The position numbers and the translations under genes are program-made. DNA of 64,000 bases, from NCBI GenBank assembly GCA_965217275.1, contig OZ244400.1, forward strand, positions 1,550,001 to 1,614,000. The letters run 5' to 3'. Below are positions 7,214 to 15,369 of this stretch, piece by piece; positions within the stretch are counted from its first letter, which is position 1; every line of letters begins with the position of its first letter. The notes below the pieces were generated by a model, which saw nothing but the letters and a program-made list of their open reading frames with translations, made no database searches and had not been told where the DNA came from. The stretch is from Tunicatimonas sp965217275 (GTDB taxonomy: Bacteria; Bacteroidota; Bacteroidia; Cytophagales; Cyclobacteriaceae).

Positions 7214-9580
7214 ATGCTCCGCAACTACCTCAAGATCGCCTACCGCAACTTTGTCCGTAACAAAGCCTACTCGCTCATCAACGTGCTCGGCCTGGCCCTG
7301 AGCATGTTTTGCGCCATGCTCGTCATCCTGTGGATCAACGATGAACTGAGCTACGAGTCGTTCTGGTCCAACTCCGAGCGGATTTATCGCCTGGTACAGG
7401 CCCCGGAGTTCAACGATGGCACCATATTTCGGGTCGCCTCCAATCCGGCTCCGATGCCCGAAGTGATCAAAGAACAGAATCCCGGGATCGTAGAGTACAC
7501 TCGTTTTCGTCCGCAAACGGATAAAGTACTGATCCGCTACAACGATGCTCAATTCTACGAAGTCGTCACCTACGTTGACTCTACCTTTTTCAAAGTGTTT
7601 CAACTTCCATTCCTGGTCGGGAATCCTACGAATGCGCTCTTCGATCCCAATTCTATGGTGATCACCGCCCGGATGGCGGAAAAATACTTCGGTGAAAACT
7701 GGCAACAAGAAGATGTATTGGGCAAAACCCTATCGCTCAACAAAAAAGAGAACCCCGCCATCAGTGGAGTCATTGAGAACTTGCCGTCCAATACGCACTT
7801 CAAGTTTGACGTTTTGCTGCCCTTCCGGAAGCTATACGAGTATGGCTGGAGTATGAGTTGGGGCAACAACTACTATTACGCGTATTTCTTATTGGGTAAC
7901 GAGGTAGATGCAGAAGCTCTTTCTGCCCAAATCGCGCAGTACGCAGCCACCCGAGACGATATTGAAGATAATTTCTACCTGCAAGCCCTTCGCAATATTC
8001 ATCTCCACTCTGACTTTGATATTGACGTGTACGGCAGCACCGAACCGCGCTACCCGTACGTGCGGATCTTCATCATCGTGGCCCTGGCCATTATCCTGAT
8101 CGCCTGCATCAACTTTATGAACCTATCCACCGCCCAGTCGGAGCGACGCGCCAAGGAGATTGGGTTGCGCAAAACCGTCGGGTCACGTCGGGGGCAGATC
8201 GTAGGGCAACTGCTAAGCGAGTCGGTGCTGCTCTCGCTACTGGCGCTGTTGATTGCCGGAGTAGCGGTGGTGCTGGCGCTTCCTGCGTTCAACGGTATTG
8301 TAGACAAACCTATCGTACTGGATTCGGGAAAGTGGCCGATTGGGTTGTCCTTTGTGGCGGGGGCGGTCGGGATCGGTCTGCTGGCGGGTAGCTATCCGGC
8401 CCTGTTCCTGTCGGGATTCAAACCGGTGGAGGTGCTTAAGGGAGGCTTTACCGCTCGGCGGGGAGGAACGATGTTTCGCCGAGTGTTGGTGGTGACCCAG
8501 TTTGCGGTGACTATCATCCTCATCCTGGGGACGAGCGTCGTATACCGGCAGTTTCAGTACTTTATGGAAAAAGACTTGGGTTATGATAAAGAGCTATTGG
8601 TGTATATGCCGGTGCTGGGAGATATTATGAGCAACTATGATGGATTTAAAAATGAACTCTTGCAACAGCCACTCATTACCGGCGTTACGGTTTCCTCTGA
8701 CATTCCTACCCATACTACCCACGCTACGTACTTTGTGAACTGGGACGGTAAGCGTGAAGACGACAAAACGCTGTTCCATAACTTCACAGTCGACATTGAC
8801 TACATTAAAACGCTAGGGTTAGACTTGGTGGAAGGGCGAAGTTTCTCGCCGGATTTCCCAGCCGATTCCTCTAACTACATCCTGAATGAAGAAGCGCTAA
8901 AGCTCACCGGCCTTACCGATCCTATTAGAAAGCGGTTTAATATGGGAGGCAATGAGGGTACGATTGTGGGTATTGTTAAAGACTTCAACTTCAAGTCATT
9001 GCACCAGAAAGTAGAACCCCTGGTGTTACATATGCTCTATAATCTTGACTACGTCCTGGTGAAAGTAGCTCCCGGAAGCACCGCCAATTCACTGGCCTCG
9101 ATTGAGCAAGCCTGGGAGAAGCACAATCCCAACTATCCCTTCGAGTACCACTTTCTGGACGAAGAATACGAGCAGTTGTACCAGTCGGAGAAACGCATGT
9201 CCGATATCTTCGACTACTTTACCTTCTTCACCCTGTTCATCGCCTGCCTGGGCTTGATCGGCCTTATCAACCACATGATCGAGAAACGCACCAAGGAGGT
9301 TAGTATTCGCAAAGTGCTGGGGGCGTCGGTGTCCAGCATCCTGGTGCTGCTGTCGCACGAGTACGTGCGGCTCATCCTGATCGCCTTCGCCATCGCGGTT
9401 CCCGTGGCGCACTACTTCATCAGCGATTGGCTGGGGAACTACGCCTACCGGGTAGATGTGCCCTGGTGGGTCTACGTGGTGCCCGGTTTGCTGGTGCTGG
9501 TGGTCGCCCTGCTTTCGGTCAGTGCCCAAACGCTCCGCGCCGCCCGGCGCAATCCGGTGGATAGCTTGCGGTATGAATAA
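7214..9580 (+). CDS. ABC transporter permease, MacB/FtsX family (copy 3 of 3)
   Basis: A 788-residue permease starting M-L-R-N-Y-L-K-I-A-Y-R-N-F, aligned with copy 1; an upstream GTG/ATG-like extension to 7160 is leader. Two MacB periplasmic core domains alternate with FtsX membrane blocks, marked by R-R-A-K-E-I-G-L-R-K-T-V-G-S (about residue 310) and R-T-K-E-V-S-I-R-K-V-L-G-A-S (about 700). The tail is R-N-P-V-D-S-L-R-Y-E, with Y replacing the usual D. It sits 204 bp after the broken RelE gene and 34 bp before the next antitoxin-like gene. Substrate and partner ATPase are unknown; lipoprotein, peptide or antimicrobial export are the usual roles of the family. Confidence 0.9.
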   Translation: MLRNYLKIAYRNFVRNKAYSLINVLGLALSMFCAMLVILWINDELSYESFWSNSERIYRLVQAPEFNDGTIFRVASNPAPMPEVIKEQNPGIVEYTRFRPQTDKVLIRYNDAQFYEVVTYVDSTFFKVFQLPFLVGNPTNALFDPNSMVITARMAEKYFGENWQQEDVLGKTLSLNKKENPAISGVIENLPSNTHFKFDVLLPFRKLYEYGWSMSWGNNYYYAYFLLGNEVDAEALSAQIAQYAATRDDIEDNFYLQALRNIHLHSDFDIDVYGSTEPRYPYVRIFIIVALAIILIACINFMNLSTAQSERRAKEIGLRKTVGSRRGQIVGQLLSESVLLSLLALLIAGVAVVLALPAFNGIVDKPIVLDSGKWPIGLSFVAGAVGIGLLAGSYPALFLSGFKPVEVLKGGFTARRGGTMFRRVLVVTQFAVTIILILGTSVVYRQFQYFMEKDLGYDKELLVYMPVLGDIMSNYDGFKNELLQQPLITGVTVSSDIPTHTTHATYFVNWDGKREDDKTLFHNFTVDIDYIKTLGLDLVEGRSFSPDFPADSSNYILNEEALKLTGLTDPIRKRFNMGGNEGTIVGIVKDFNFKSLHQKVEPLVLHMLYNLDYVLVKVAPGSTANSLASIEQAWEKHNPNYPFEYHFLDEEYEQLYQSEKRMSDIFDYFTFFTLFIACLGLIGLINHMIEKRTKEVSIRKVLGASVSSILVLLSHEYVRLILIAFAIAVPVAHYFISDWLGNYAYRVDVPWWVYVVPGLLVLVVALLSVSAQTLRAARRNPVDSLRYE

Positions 9581-9614
9581 TTTATGTATATTCGTAGAAA
9601 AAGAAGCAGTAGTA

Positions 9615-9839
9615 ATGAAAGCGCTTAAAGCGATATACGATGGTCAGAAGGTATTGTTTGAGCAAGAAACCAATATACCCAAAGACAGCAAATTGATTGT
9701 TATTCTGTTGAGTGATGACGAAGATGCGGATTGGTATAGCTTTTCTGCAAGAAACTTGAATCGCGCTTATGGGGAAGATGAACCGGACTATTCGGATGCT
9801 TTGATAAAAGAGTCTAACCCCCTTTATGAAGGTAGGTGA
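9615..9839 (+). CDS. AbrB/DUF104-like antitoxin candidate
   Basis: A 74-residue acidic protein. Its N-terminus M-K-A-L-K-A-I-Y-D-G-Q-K-V-L-F followed by I-P-K-D-S-K-L-I-V-I-L-L-S resembles the small swapped-hairpin or DUF104-like antitoxins that regularly precede MazF/PemK toxins. The last 14 bp overlap the toxin gene, a typical coupling in type II toxin-antitoxin operons. The ATG at 9615 is preferred because upstream codons overlap the permease end. It should bind the toxin and probably its own promoter; that is family-based inference. Confidence 0.7.
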   Translation: MKALKAIYDGQKVLFEQETNIPKDSKLIVILLSDDEDADWYSFSARNLNRAYGEDEPDYSDALIKESNPLYEGR

Positions 9840-10164
9840 CGTTGCACTTGCTCAGCTACAACAAGCCGACGGTCTATACAAGACCCGGCCCGTGCTACTG
9901 CTTAAACAGCTACCACCCTTTGGCGATTGGCTAGTTTGCGGAATCAGCACTCAGCTCAGGCAGTCTGTCCCCGCTGTTGATGAGACTGTATATCCATCTG
10001 ATCCAGATTTTGCCAGCAGCGGGTTATATACCGCTTCACTTATCAGACTGGGCTTCCTGGCAACGATACCTCCCCCCGCCATCCAAGGAATGATAGGAGC
10101 TATTGATCCCGAACGTTACCGTCGCTTACTTGATAATCTGATACGCCTTTTGAGCAGTCCATAA
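9826..10164 (+). CDS. MazF/PemK-family type II toxin (mRNA interferase)
   Basis: A 112-residue protein beginning M-K-V-G-D-V-A-L-A, then Y-K-T-R-P-V-L-L-L-K and D-W-L-V-C-G-I-S-T-Q-L, and later A-S-L-I-R-L-G-F-L-A. These are the conserved strands of the MazF/PemK barrel, including the R-P-x-L segment of the active-site face, so it is likely a ribosome-independent endoribonuclease. Unlike the RelE gene 3 kb upstream it is intact. It overlaps its antitoxin gene by 14 bp and closes the run of permease and toxin-antitoxin genes. Confidence 0.8.
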   Translation: MKVGDVALAQLQQADGLYKTRPVLLLKQLPPFGDWLVCGISTQLRQSVPAVDETVYPSDPDFASSGLYTASLIRLGFLATIPPPAIQGMIGAIDPERYRRLLDNLIRLLSSP

Positions 10165-10278
10165 CCGCCTACGTTTTGAATCCATTCTGGAAAATTACTA
10201 CCTTAAACCCCTAAACACCGATCAGCCGACCTGCCTTGTTACTCAGAAACTGACCTTAAACCAGTAACTAACTACATT

Positions 10279-10680
10279 ATGAGTTTATTTCAAGACTTCA
10301 AGAAGTTTGCCATGAAGGGCAACATCATCGATTTGGCCGTGGCCGTGATTATCGGTGCGGCCTTCGGCAAAATTGTTTCCTCGTTCGTCGATGACGTGCT
10401 CATGCCCCCCATCGGCATGCTACTGGGCGGCGTCGACTTCACCGATTTGGTCATCCCGCTCAAGGAAGGAGCCACCGAAGATGAGACGGTGGTCATCCGG
10501 ATTGGCAACTTCATTCAGAATATCGTCGACTTCCTGATCATTGCCTTTAGCGTGTTTTTGGTGGTAAGGGCTTATGAAAGCACCCAGACGCCCGAAGAAG
10601 CCGCCCCGGTGGCTCCGCCTGAGGAGGTAAAACTGCTCACCGAAATCCGTGATGCGCTGAACAACCGGCCCATCGTTTAG
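10279..10680 (+). CDS. mscL: Large-conductance mechanosensitive channel MscL
   Basis: A 133-residue inner-membrane protein with the MscL signature F-A-M-K-G-N-I-I-D-L-A-V-A-V-I-I-G-A-A-F at the start of TM1, a periplasmic loop near 45-70, TM2 with F-I-Q-N-I-V-D-F-L-I-I-A-F, and a short charged C-terminal helix ending in K-L-L-T-E-I-R-D-A-L. The pentameric channel opens under membrane tension to release solutes during osmotic downshock. The length is normal for the family. It stands alone, 67 bp upstream of the glucokinase gene in the same direction. Confidence 0.95.
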   Translation: MSLFQDFKKFAMKGNIIDLAVAVIIGAAFGKIVSSFVDDVLMPPIGMLLGGVDFTDLVIPLKEGATEDETVVIRIGNFIQNIVDFLIIAFSVFLVVRAYESTQTPEEAAPVAPPEEVKLLTEIRDALNNRPIV

Positions 10681-10747
10681 TCATTCAGAACGGTTAACCT
10701 CAGGTTCTTGTATTTCAACGCTATTATTCCTCAAACCTAAACCCACT

Positions 10748-11749
10748 ATGAAAGACGTTGCACTAGGCATCGACATTGGAGGTACCAACACCAAGTTCGG
10801 CTTTGTCGACCGAAACGGCCACCTCTACGCCGAAACCTCCATTCCCACCACCAAAACTCCGCCCGACGACATTGACGCTTACCTGAAGTATCTCTACGAT
10901 GAGATAGAACAGCTCCGAAAAGCGACCAACGACGACCTCACCGTGGTGGGCGTGGGCATCGGCGCGCCCAACGGCAACTACTTCACCGGCACCATCGAGT
11001 ACGCACCCAATTTGTCGTTTCGAGGTATTGTGCCCTTTGTGGAGCTGTTTAAGAAGTACTACAACCTGCCGATGGTGATGACCAACGACGCTAACGCGGC
11101 GGCCATTGGCGAGATGATCTACGGCGGGGCCAAGGGCATGCGCAACTTCATCATGATCACGCTGGGCACCGGGCTGGGCAGCGGTTTTGTGACCAACGGT
11201 GAACTGGTGTACGGCAACGACGGCTTCGCCGGGGAGATGGGCCACATCCTGCAAAAACCCCGCGGGCGCGTCTGCGGTTTGGGACGGGAGGGCTGCCTGG
11301 AAAGCTACGTGTCGGCCACCGGCATCAAGCGCACCGTGTTCAAACTGTTGGCCGACATGACCGACGACACGCCGCTGCGCGACGTGACCTACAACCAACT
11401 GGCGGCCAAGCAGATCACCGAACTGGCGCAGCAGGGCGACCCGGTAGCCTGTGCAGCCTTCGACTACACCAGCCGCCTGCTGGGGCAGAAGTTGTCCGAC
11501 ATGGTGGCAATCTTTAGTCCGGAAGCGATCTTCCTGCTGGGCGGACTGGCCAAGGCCGGAGATGAACTGTTATTTCAGCCTACTAAAAAGTACATGGAAG
11601 AGTATATGTTTCAGGTGTTCCGCGACAAGGTGAAAATTTTGCCCTCGGCGCTGGAAGATAAAAACGCCGCCGTGCTGGGAGCCAGCGCCCTGGCCTGGAA
11701 AGAAATGGGCGTCGACAAGCACCTGCGGGATATTCCCCGACCGGACTAA
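10748..11749 (+). CDS. ROK family sugar kinase (probable glucokinase)
   Basis: A 333-residue cytoplasmic kinase. The phosphate-1 motif is D-I-G-G-T-N-T-K-F-G near residue 9. Substrate residues follow in G-A-P-N-G-N and T-N-D-A-N-A-A-A-I-G-E, with G-T-G-L-G-S-G-F for ATP binding. The ROK zinc motif appears as E-M-G-H-I-L followed by C-G-L-G-R-E-G-C-L-E-S. ROK glucokinases phosphorylate glucose at C6 with ATP; related hexokinases act on N-acetylmannosamine or fructose, so the exact sugar is not proven. Confidence 0.88.
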   Translation: MKDVALGIDIGGTNTKFGFVDRNGHLYAETSIPTTKTPPDDIDAYLKYLYDEIEQLRKATNDDLTVVGVGIGAPNGNYFTGTIEYAPNLSFRGIVPFVELFKKYYNLPMVMTNDANAAAIGEMIYGGAKGMRNFIMITLGTGLGSGFVTNGELVYGNDGFAGEMGHILQKPRGRVCGLGREGCLESYVSATGIKRTVFKLLADMTDDTPLRDVTYNQLAAKQITELAQQGDPVACAAFDYTSRLLGQKLSDMVAIFSPEAIFLLGGLAKAGDELLFQPTKKYMEEYMFQVFRDKVKILPSALEDKNAAVLGASALAWKEMGVDKHLRDIPRPD

Positions 11750-11759
11750 CGGACTTGCG

Positions 11760-11822
11760 AAGTGGTTCAGATGCTAGATACTGGCCACTAGTCGCTAGCA
11801 TCCGGTGTCCAGTAGCTAGTAT
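11760..11822. repeat. Degenerate CCAGTATC/TAGATACTGG word-repeat island A
   Basis: This short intergenic stretch is built from variants of ctagatactgg, cactagtcgctag and ccagtagctagtatc. Islands of the same words occur at 27905-28007, 36140-36205 and 46395-46572. It partly folds back on itself. No coding or promoter function is apparent. Confidence 0.5.
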
Positions 11823-11900
11823 CAAAGAAACACCACCCTAATTCCGTTCGTCAGAAGCGAAGCAGAATCGGGATGGCGTTGATTGTAAGAGGATGTTGTG

Positions 11901-12485
11901 CTACTTCAGCGCGATGCTCTTGGAGTAAACGTAGTTGTCACCGGTGAGCGATAGGGAATAACGGCCCGCGCTCAACTTAGAAAGGTTCAACCCCTTGGCG
12001 TACTGCTCCTGGCAAGCCACGGTTTCTTGATACAGCACCTCACCAAAGCGGTCGTACAGTTTCAACGATACCGGAGAAGCAATGCTATTCTTGAACATCA
12101 CCTTCACCATTGCTTCGTCGATTTGCACAGCGGGCTTGAAGTAGACCGCCTGCGCGGTGCCTTCGCTCAACGTAAAGGTTTCCTGAGAAACTCCCTCGGC
12201 CGAACGCACCTCGACGGTGTACTCGCCTTCCGGCAGGTTAGCCAGGTTGTACTTCTTCATGTAAGCACTGCCCTTGATCGCTTCGCGGTGCAGCACCCGC
12301 CCGCGGGCGTCCTTAAGTCGCAACACAGCCGAACCGGTCGTTAGGTTAGCTACGCGAACCAGGGTTTGCTTTTCGCCCGGCGACTTCCGAATGCTGATTG
12401 CAGGGTCGGCATCACCCGCGATGACGCTACCGCTAACGAGCAGTAGGGTGATCGCTACTAGAATTTGATTTGTTAACTTTTTCAT
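11901..12485 (-). CDS. Secreted two-domain beta-sandwich protein of unknown function
   Basis: A 194-residue protein. The signal peptide M-K-K-L-T-N-Q-I-L-V-A-I-T-L-L-L-V-S-G-S-V-I-A-G fixes the start at 12485; the frame extends 20 codons further upstream without support. The mature part contains two similar repeats, each with a hydrophobic strand, a D-x-x-G-R/E-V-L-x-x-E turn, a N-L-x-x-L-x-x-G-x-Y-x-(V/L) segment and a final strand. That pattern resembles the immunoglobulin-like folds of Bacteroidota secretion domains. I see no catalytic motif; a structural or surface role is a guess. A TAAGTTTG (minus strand, 12548-12555) matches the Bacteroidota -7 element TAnnTTTG. Confidence 0.7.
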   Translation of the reverse strand: MKKLTNQILVAITLLLVSGSVIAGDADPAISIRKSPGEKQTLVRVANLTTGSAVLRLKDARGRVLHREAIKGSAYMKKYNLANLPEGEYTVEVRSAEGVSQETFTLSEGTAQAVYFKPAVQIDEAMVKVMFKNSIASPVSLKLYDRFGEVLYQETVACQEQYAKGLNLSKLSAGRYSLSLTGDNYVYSKSIALK

Positions 12486-12591
12486 TTCTGTTTTCCTTTT
12501 TGTGATTGAACTTAAATAAATGCATGAACTTGATATCGTGTTCATTGCAAACTTACGAAGAGTTCGGGTATTTTGTTATGGAATAAATAAA

Positions 12592-12728
12592 ATAAAGGGC
12601 TGTAAATTTCTATATGCTTAAAAAACTACTCGTTATATTAACTTTTTTGTAATTGAATATTATATTACCCTAAACACCAAGAATGGGACTACTCTTCGTT
12701 TGACGATTTTTAAAAAACAGCCCTATAA
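12592..12728. mobile_element. Candidate small non-autonomous transposon (MITE)
   Basis: AGGGCTGT at 12596-12603 is exactly inverted as ACAGCCCT at 12717-12724. The 129-bp unit is flanked on both sides by ATAA (12592-12595 and 12725-12728), as expected for a 4-bp target duplication. It is AT-rich and has no coding frame. The inverted repeats are only 8 bp, so chance cannot be ruled out in such AT-rich DNA. Confidence 0.35.
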
Positions 12729-12964
12729 TTTGAAATTATTGTAAAAGTGGTGCAGATGGACTTGTCGTGATTTTTTCTTAGAATTAGCGCATAAAAAAAG
12801 TCGGATTCAATCCGACTTTTAAGCGATAAGCTGATCTAGAAAAGTGTTTACTATAAATTATTCAAAATATTACTATAAAAAGTGCAAAATAGATTATCTA
12901 TTGGGCGGCTTAAATCTCGATGAAGGAGCTAAATTCTGCCCTTGAAGAACGATTTTACCCTTGG
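12729..12964. other. AT-rich intergenic region
   Basis: Together with the candidate MITE this fills the 479 bp between the secreted-protein gene (its start is at 12485) and the aldo/keto reductase. Apart from the terminator at 12793-12820 I see no gene or RNA here. Confidence 0.5.
12793..12820 (-). terminator. Rho-independent terminator of the aldo/keto reductase gene
   Basis: An 11-bp perfect stem (AAAAGTCGGAT at 12796-12806 with ATCCGACTTTT at 12810-12820) and a 3-nt loop. On the minus strand it is followed by a run of seven T (A-run at 12793-12799). It lies about 145 bp beyond the reductase stop codon. Confidence 0.8.
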
Positions 12965-13921
12965 TTACTCGTCCCACAGGTTAGCCAAGGTGTACGAATT
13001 GCCTTCCATCACCCAGGTAGAACCGTCCACGTAGCGTCGGTGGCGGTCTAATTCGGCAATCTGCTGCATATCCTGCTCGGTCAGTTTCACTTTAGCCGCT
13101 GCTAGGTTCTGCCGAATGCGCTCAGGGTTCACCGATTTTGGAATCACGGCGGTGCCCCGCGCCACCGCCCAGCGGATGAGCACCTGCGCGGTGGTGCAAC
13201 CGTGCCGGTCGGCAATCTGCCGAATGGTGGGCTCTTCGAGCAAGTTAACGTCATCTTCTTTTTTGAGCCGATCCGGACGGTCGCCCGAACCCAGCGGGGA
13301 GTAAGCCGTGAGGTGAATGTTCTCCCGTTGACAGAAAGTCAGCAACTCCTTTTGTTGCAAGAGCGGGTGCATTTCTACTTGGTTCATCTCCGGAGCGTGC
13401 GTGGCCTGTTCCTTTAGCGCGCGCAGCTTCTTGATGCTGAAGTTTGATACGCCTAGGTGCTTGGTGAGTCCTTGGTCGGCGACCGCTTCCATCGCTTGCC
13501 AGGTTTCAATCAGCGGCACCTCTTTCAGGCTCACAAAGTCTTCGGCCTGCTCGGGGAAAGCAGTCAGGTCGGGCTGTAGGGCAATGGGCCAGTGCATGAG
13601 GTATAAATCGAGGTAGTCGAGTTGCAGATCGTGCAGCGTTTTCTTAAGTGCCGGTAGCACGTCTTCTTTTCGGTGCGCCGTATTCCACAGCTTAGACGTG
13701 ATCCACAGTTCTTCTCGCTTCACGGTGCCCTGATCCAGTACTTCGCGCAGCGCCTGCCCAATTTCCGGTTCGTTTCCGTAGATCGCCGCGCAGTCGATGT
13801 GACGGTAACCGGCGTGAAGGGCTTCCACCACGGCGCGGTGCACATCGCCGGGTGCCGATTTCCAGGTGCCTAATCCGATGGCGGGCATGGTGTCGCCGTT
13901 ACTAAAGGTAAGCTGATTCAT
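12965..13921 (-). CDS. Aldo/keto reductase (NADPH-dependent aldehyde reductase-like)
   Basis: A 318-residue cytoplasmic TIM-barrel oxidoreductase. The catalytic tetrad is visible: D43 and Y48 in H-I-D-C-A-A-I-Y-G-N-E, K77 in I-T-S-K-L-W-N, and H110 in L-Y-L-M-H-W-P-I. Cofactor binding is marked by G-V-S-N-F and V-I-P-K-S near the end. The C-terminal loop (S-T-W-V-M-E-G-N-S-Y-T-L-A-N-L-W) resembles the AKR1 aldehyde/aldose reductase group rather than the smaller bacterial 2,5-diketogluconate reductases. The natural substrate cannot be told from sequence. Confidence 0.9.
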   Translation of the reverse strand: MNQLTFSNGDTMPAIGLGTWKSAPGDVHRAVVEALHAGYRHIDCAAIYGNEPEIGQALREVLDQGTVKREELWITSKLWNTAHRKEDVLPALKKTLHDLQLDYLDLYLMHWPIALQPDLTAFPEQAEDFVSLKEVPLIETWQAMEAVADQGLTKHLGVSNFSIKKLRALKEQATHAPEMNQVEMHPLLQQKELLTFCQRENIHLTAYSPLGSGDRPDRLKKEDDVNLLEEPTIRQIADRHGCTTAQVLIRWAVARGTAVIPKSVNPERIRQNLAAAKVKLTEQDMQQIAELDRHRRYVDGSTWVMEGNSYTLANLWDE

Positions 13922-13979
13922 ACGAGGTTAGTTGTTTTGGTATAGTCGTTCAACTCCAGGATCGCCTGAGTGTTTTTAC

Positions 13980-15149
13980 TTAGGTTTCGTCTACGGCAAA
14001 AAGCACGTTACGCACTACTGAGCGCGAGTCGGCCGATCCTCCGAGCGAACCCGATAGCACCCCTACCGCGGCCAAAAAGGTGATCAGCCGCATATGAGCT
14101 CCGAACGATGAACCGTCCTGGTCGGAAGTCCAGGTACTCATGAGCGGGTCCGGAAAAACGAACACCACCACCCCGTACATCAGCAGGCCGAACAGGATAA
14201 ACAGACACCCCAGCGTGAGCACCAGGGCCAGGTAGGTAGCGCCCGCCGTAACTACCGAACTCTCGGAGGTGTTGCCGTGGCGGGTAGAGACCAGCCGAAA
14301 GGAAAACGCTCGGTACAACACGAAGGTAGCTGCCACGAAACTAGCCCCCACAAAAACCGCGAGTTGTCCGTACGATACCGATGCGGCAAAATCCCACGTC
14401 TCTCCCCCAAAGATCAGGATAATGATCACCGACAGGGCCGTGGCAATCATGGTGGGCAGTTTGGTCGCGATCCTGAGCGGATTAGCCCGAATTGCCCCCC
14501 GGAAAATCCGCGGCAGGTTGCTAGCGGTTTGCCGGAGCACGAACGAGAATTTGTTGCCCCGCGAGAAGCGGTCGTTGGCCTCCCGGGGCAAGTTTCTAGC
14601 CATATGATCAAACTGCTGCTCGGTAAATCGGTCCATTGCATCCAGGTCGTCTGGCACCTCAATCTTAGCCATGTAGTTCGTCTTCTCCGGATGATAGCTG
14701 AGGTTCAGCAGTCGGCCGAAGCAGTGCAGCATCAAGGTGCTGAGCCGGTTGGTCATGAGCGACTGGTCCTGGATGTCGGCCGATCCGTAGTCGGCGAGTC
14801 GCCGGGTGGAAATGATGGCTACGTTGGTGAGCTGAGAGGGTAGGGCAAGCAAGTAGGAGAGCGAAGCGGCGGCAATTTCTACCTCGGTGATGATCAGCAG
14901 GAAGGCGAGTCGGCGCTCGGTCTTCTCGTTGATGCCGATCTGCACGAAGTCCAGGGCACTGTAGCCGTGTTCATCGGGGGTGAGGTTCGGTTCGTCAAAG
15001 GATAGCGACTCGATGGTGAGCCGTGCTTCGCGCCGGACAACTTGCGCAAACTGCCGGGTGGCCTGCTGGGTCAGGGTGCTCAGCGAGCGGGCATCGGCAC
15101 CGGTCACATCAACTTTCATGATGCCCACGGCTATGTCTCTTTCGGTCAT
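13980..15149 (-). CDS. Membrane protein with a degenerate metzincin-like domain
   Basis: A 389-residue protein (ATG at 15149; a TTG at 15191 would add 14 residues). The N-terminal half is soluble. It holds the sequence L-M-L-H-C-F-G-R-L-L-N-L-S-Y-H-P at residues 139-154, followed by T-N-Y-M. This lines up with H-E-F-G-H-L-L-G-L-S-H-H...T-N-x-M of archaemetzincin/metzincin proteases, but the catalytic Glu is Cys143, the second His is Arg146, Gly is Asn149 and the third His is Tyr152. The C-terminal half has about four hydrophobic segments (near 235-255, 262-285, 305-335, 365-385). I infer a membrane-anchored pseudo-protease; the fold assignment rests on motif comparison only. Confidence 0.55.
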   Translation of the reverse strand: MTERDIAVGIMKVDVTGADARSLSTLTQQATRQFAQVVRREARLTIESLSFDEPNLTPDEHGYSALDFVQIGINEKTERRLAFLLIITEVEIAAASLSYLLALPSQLTNVAIISTRRLADYGSADIQDQSLMTNRLSTLMLHCFGRLLNLSYHPEKTNYMAKIEVPDDLDAMDRFTEQQFDHMARNLPREANDRFSRGNKFSFVLRQTASNLPRIFRGAIRANPLRIATKLPTMIATALSVIIILIFGGETWDFAASVSYGQLAVFVGASFVAATFVLYRAFSFRLVSTRHGNTSESSVVTAGATYLALVLTLGCLFILFGLLMYGVVVFVFPDPLMSTWTSDQDGSSFGAHMRLITFLAAVGVLSGSLGGSADSRSVVRNVLFAVDET

Positions 15150-15369
15150 GTGCTGATTGCGGTTGGCGAGGCGGGTTGCTGACGTCCTCAAAAGGTTCTA
15201 TAACATACAATGTTACCCATCATTTGTTTTTTTCGTTATGTTCAGCACCGTTTCTTGCTAGTTTTAGCTTCACTAAGTAGTCTATCTATACTTCTTAGTG
15301 GACTTTCGAGTTGCCACAAAACTTTCGTGTCTGAAAGACCTTATTTATTCATAGTTGTTGCGCAGCGTA

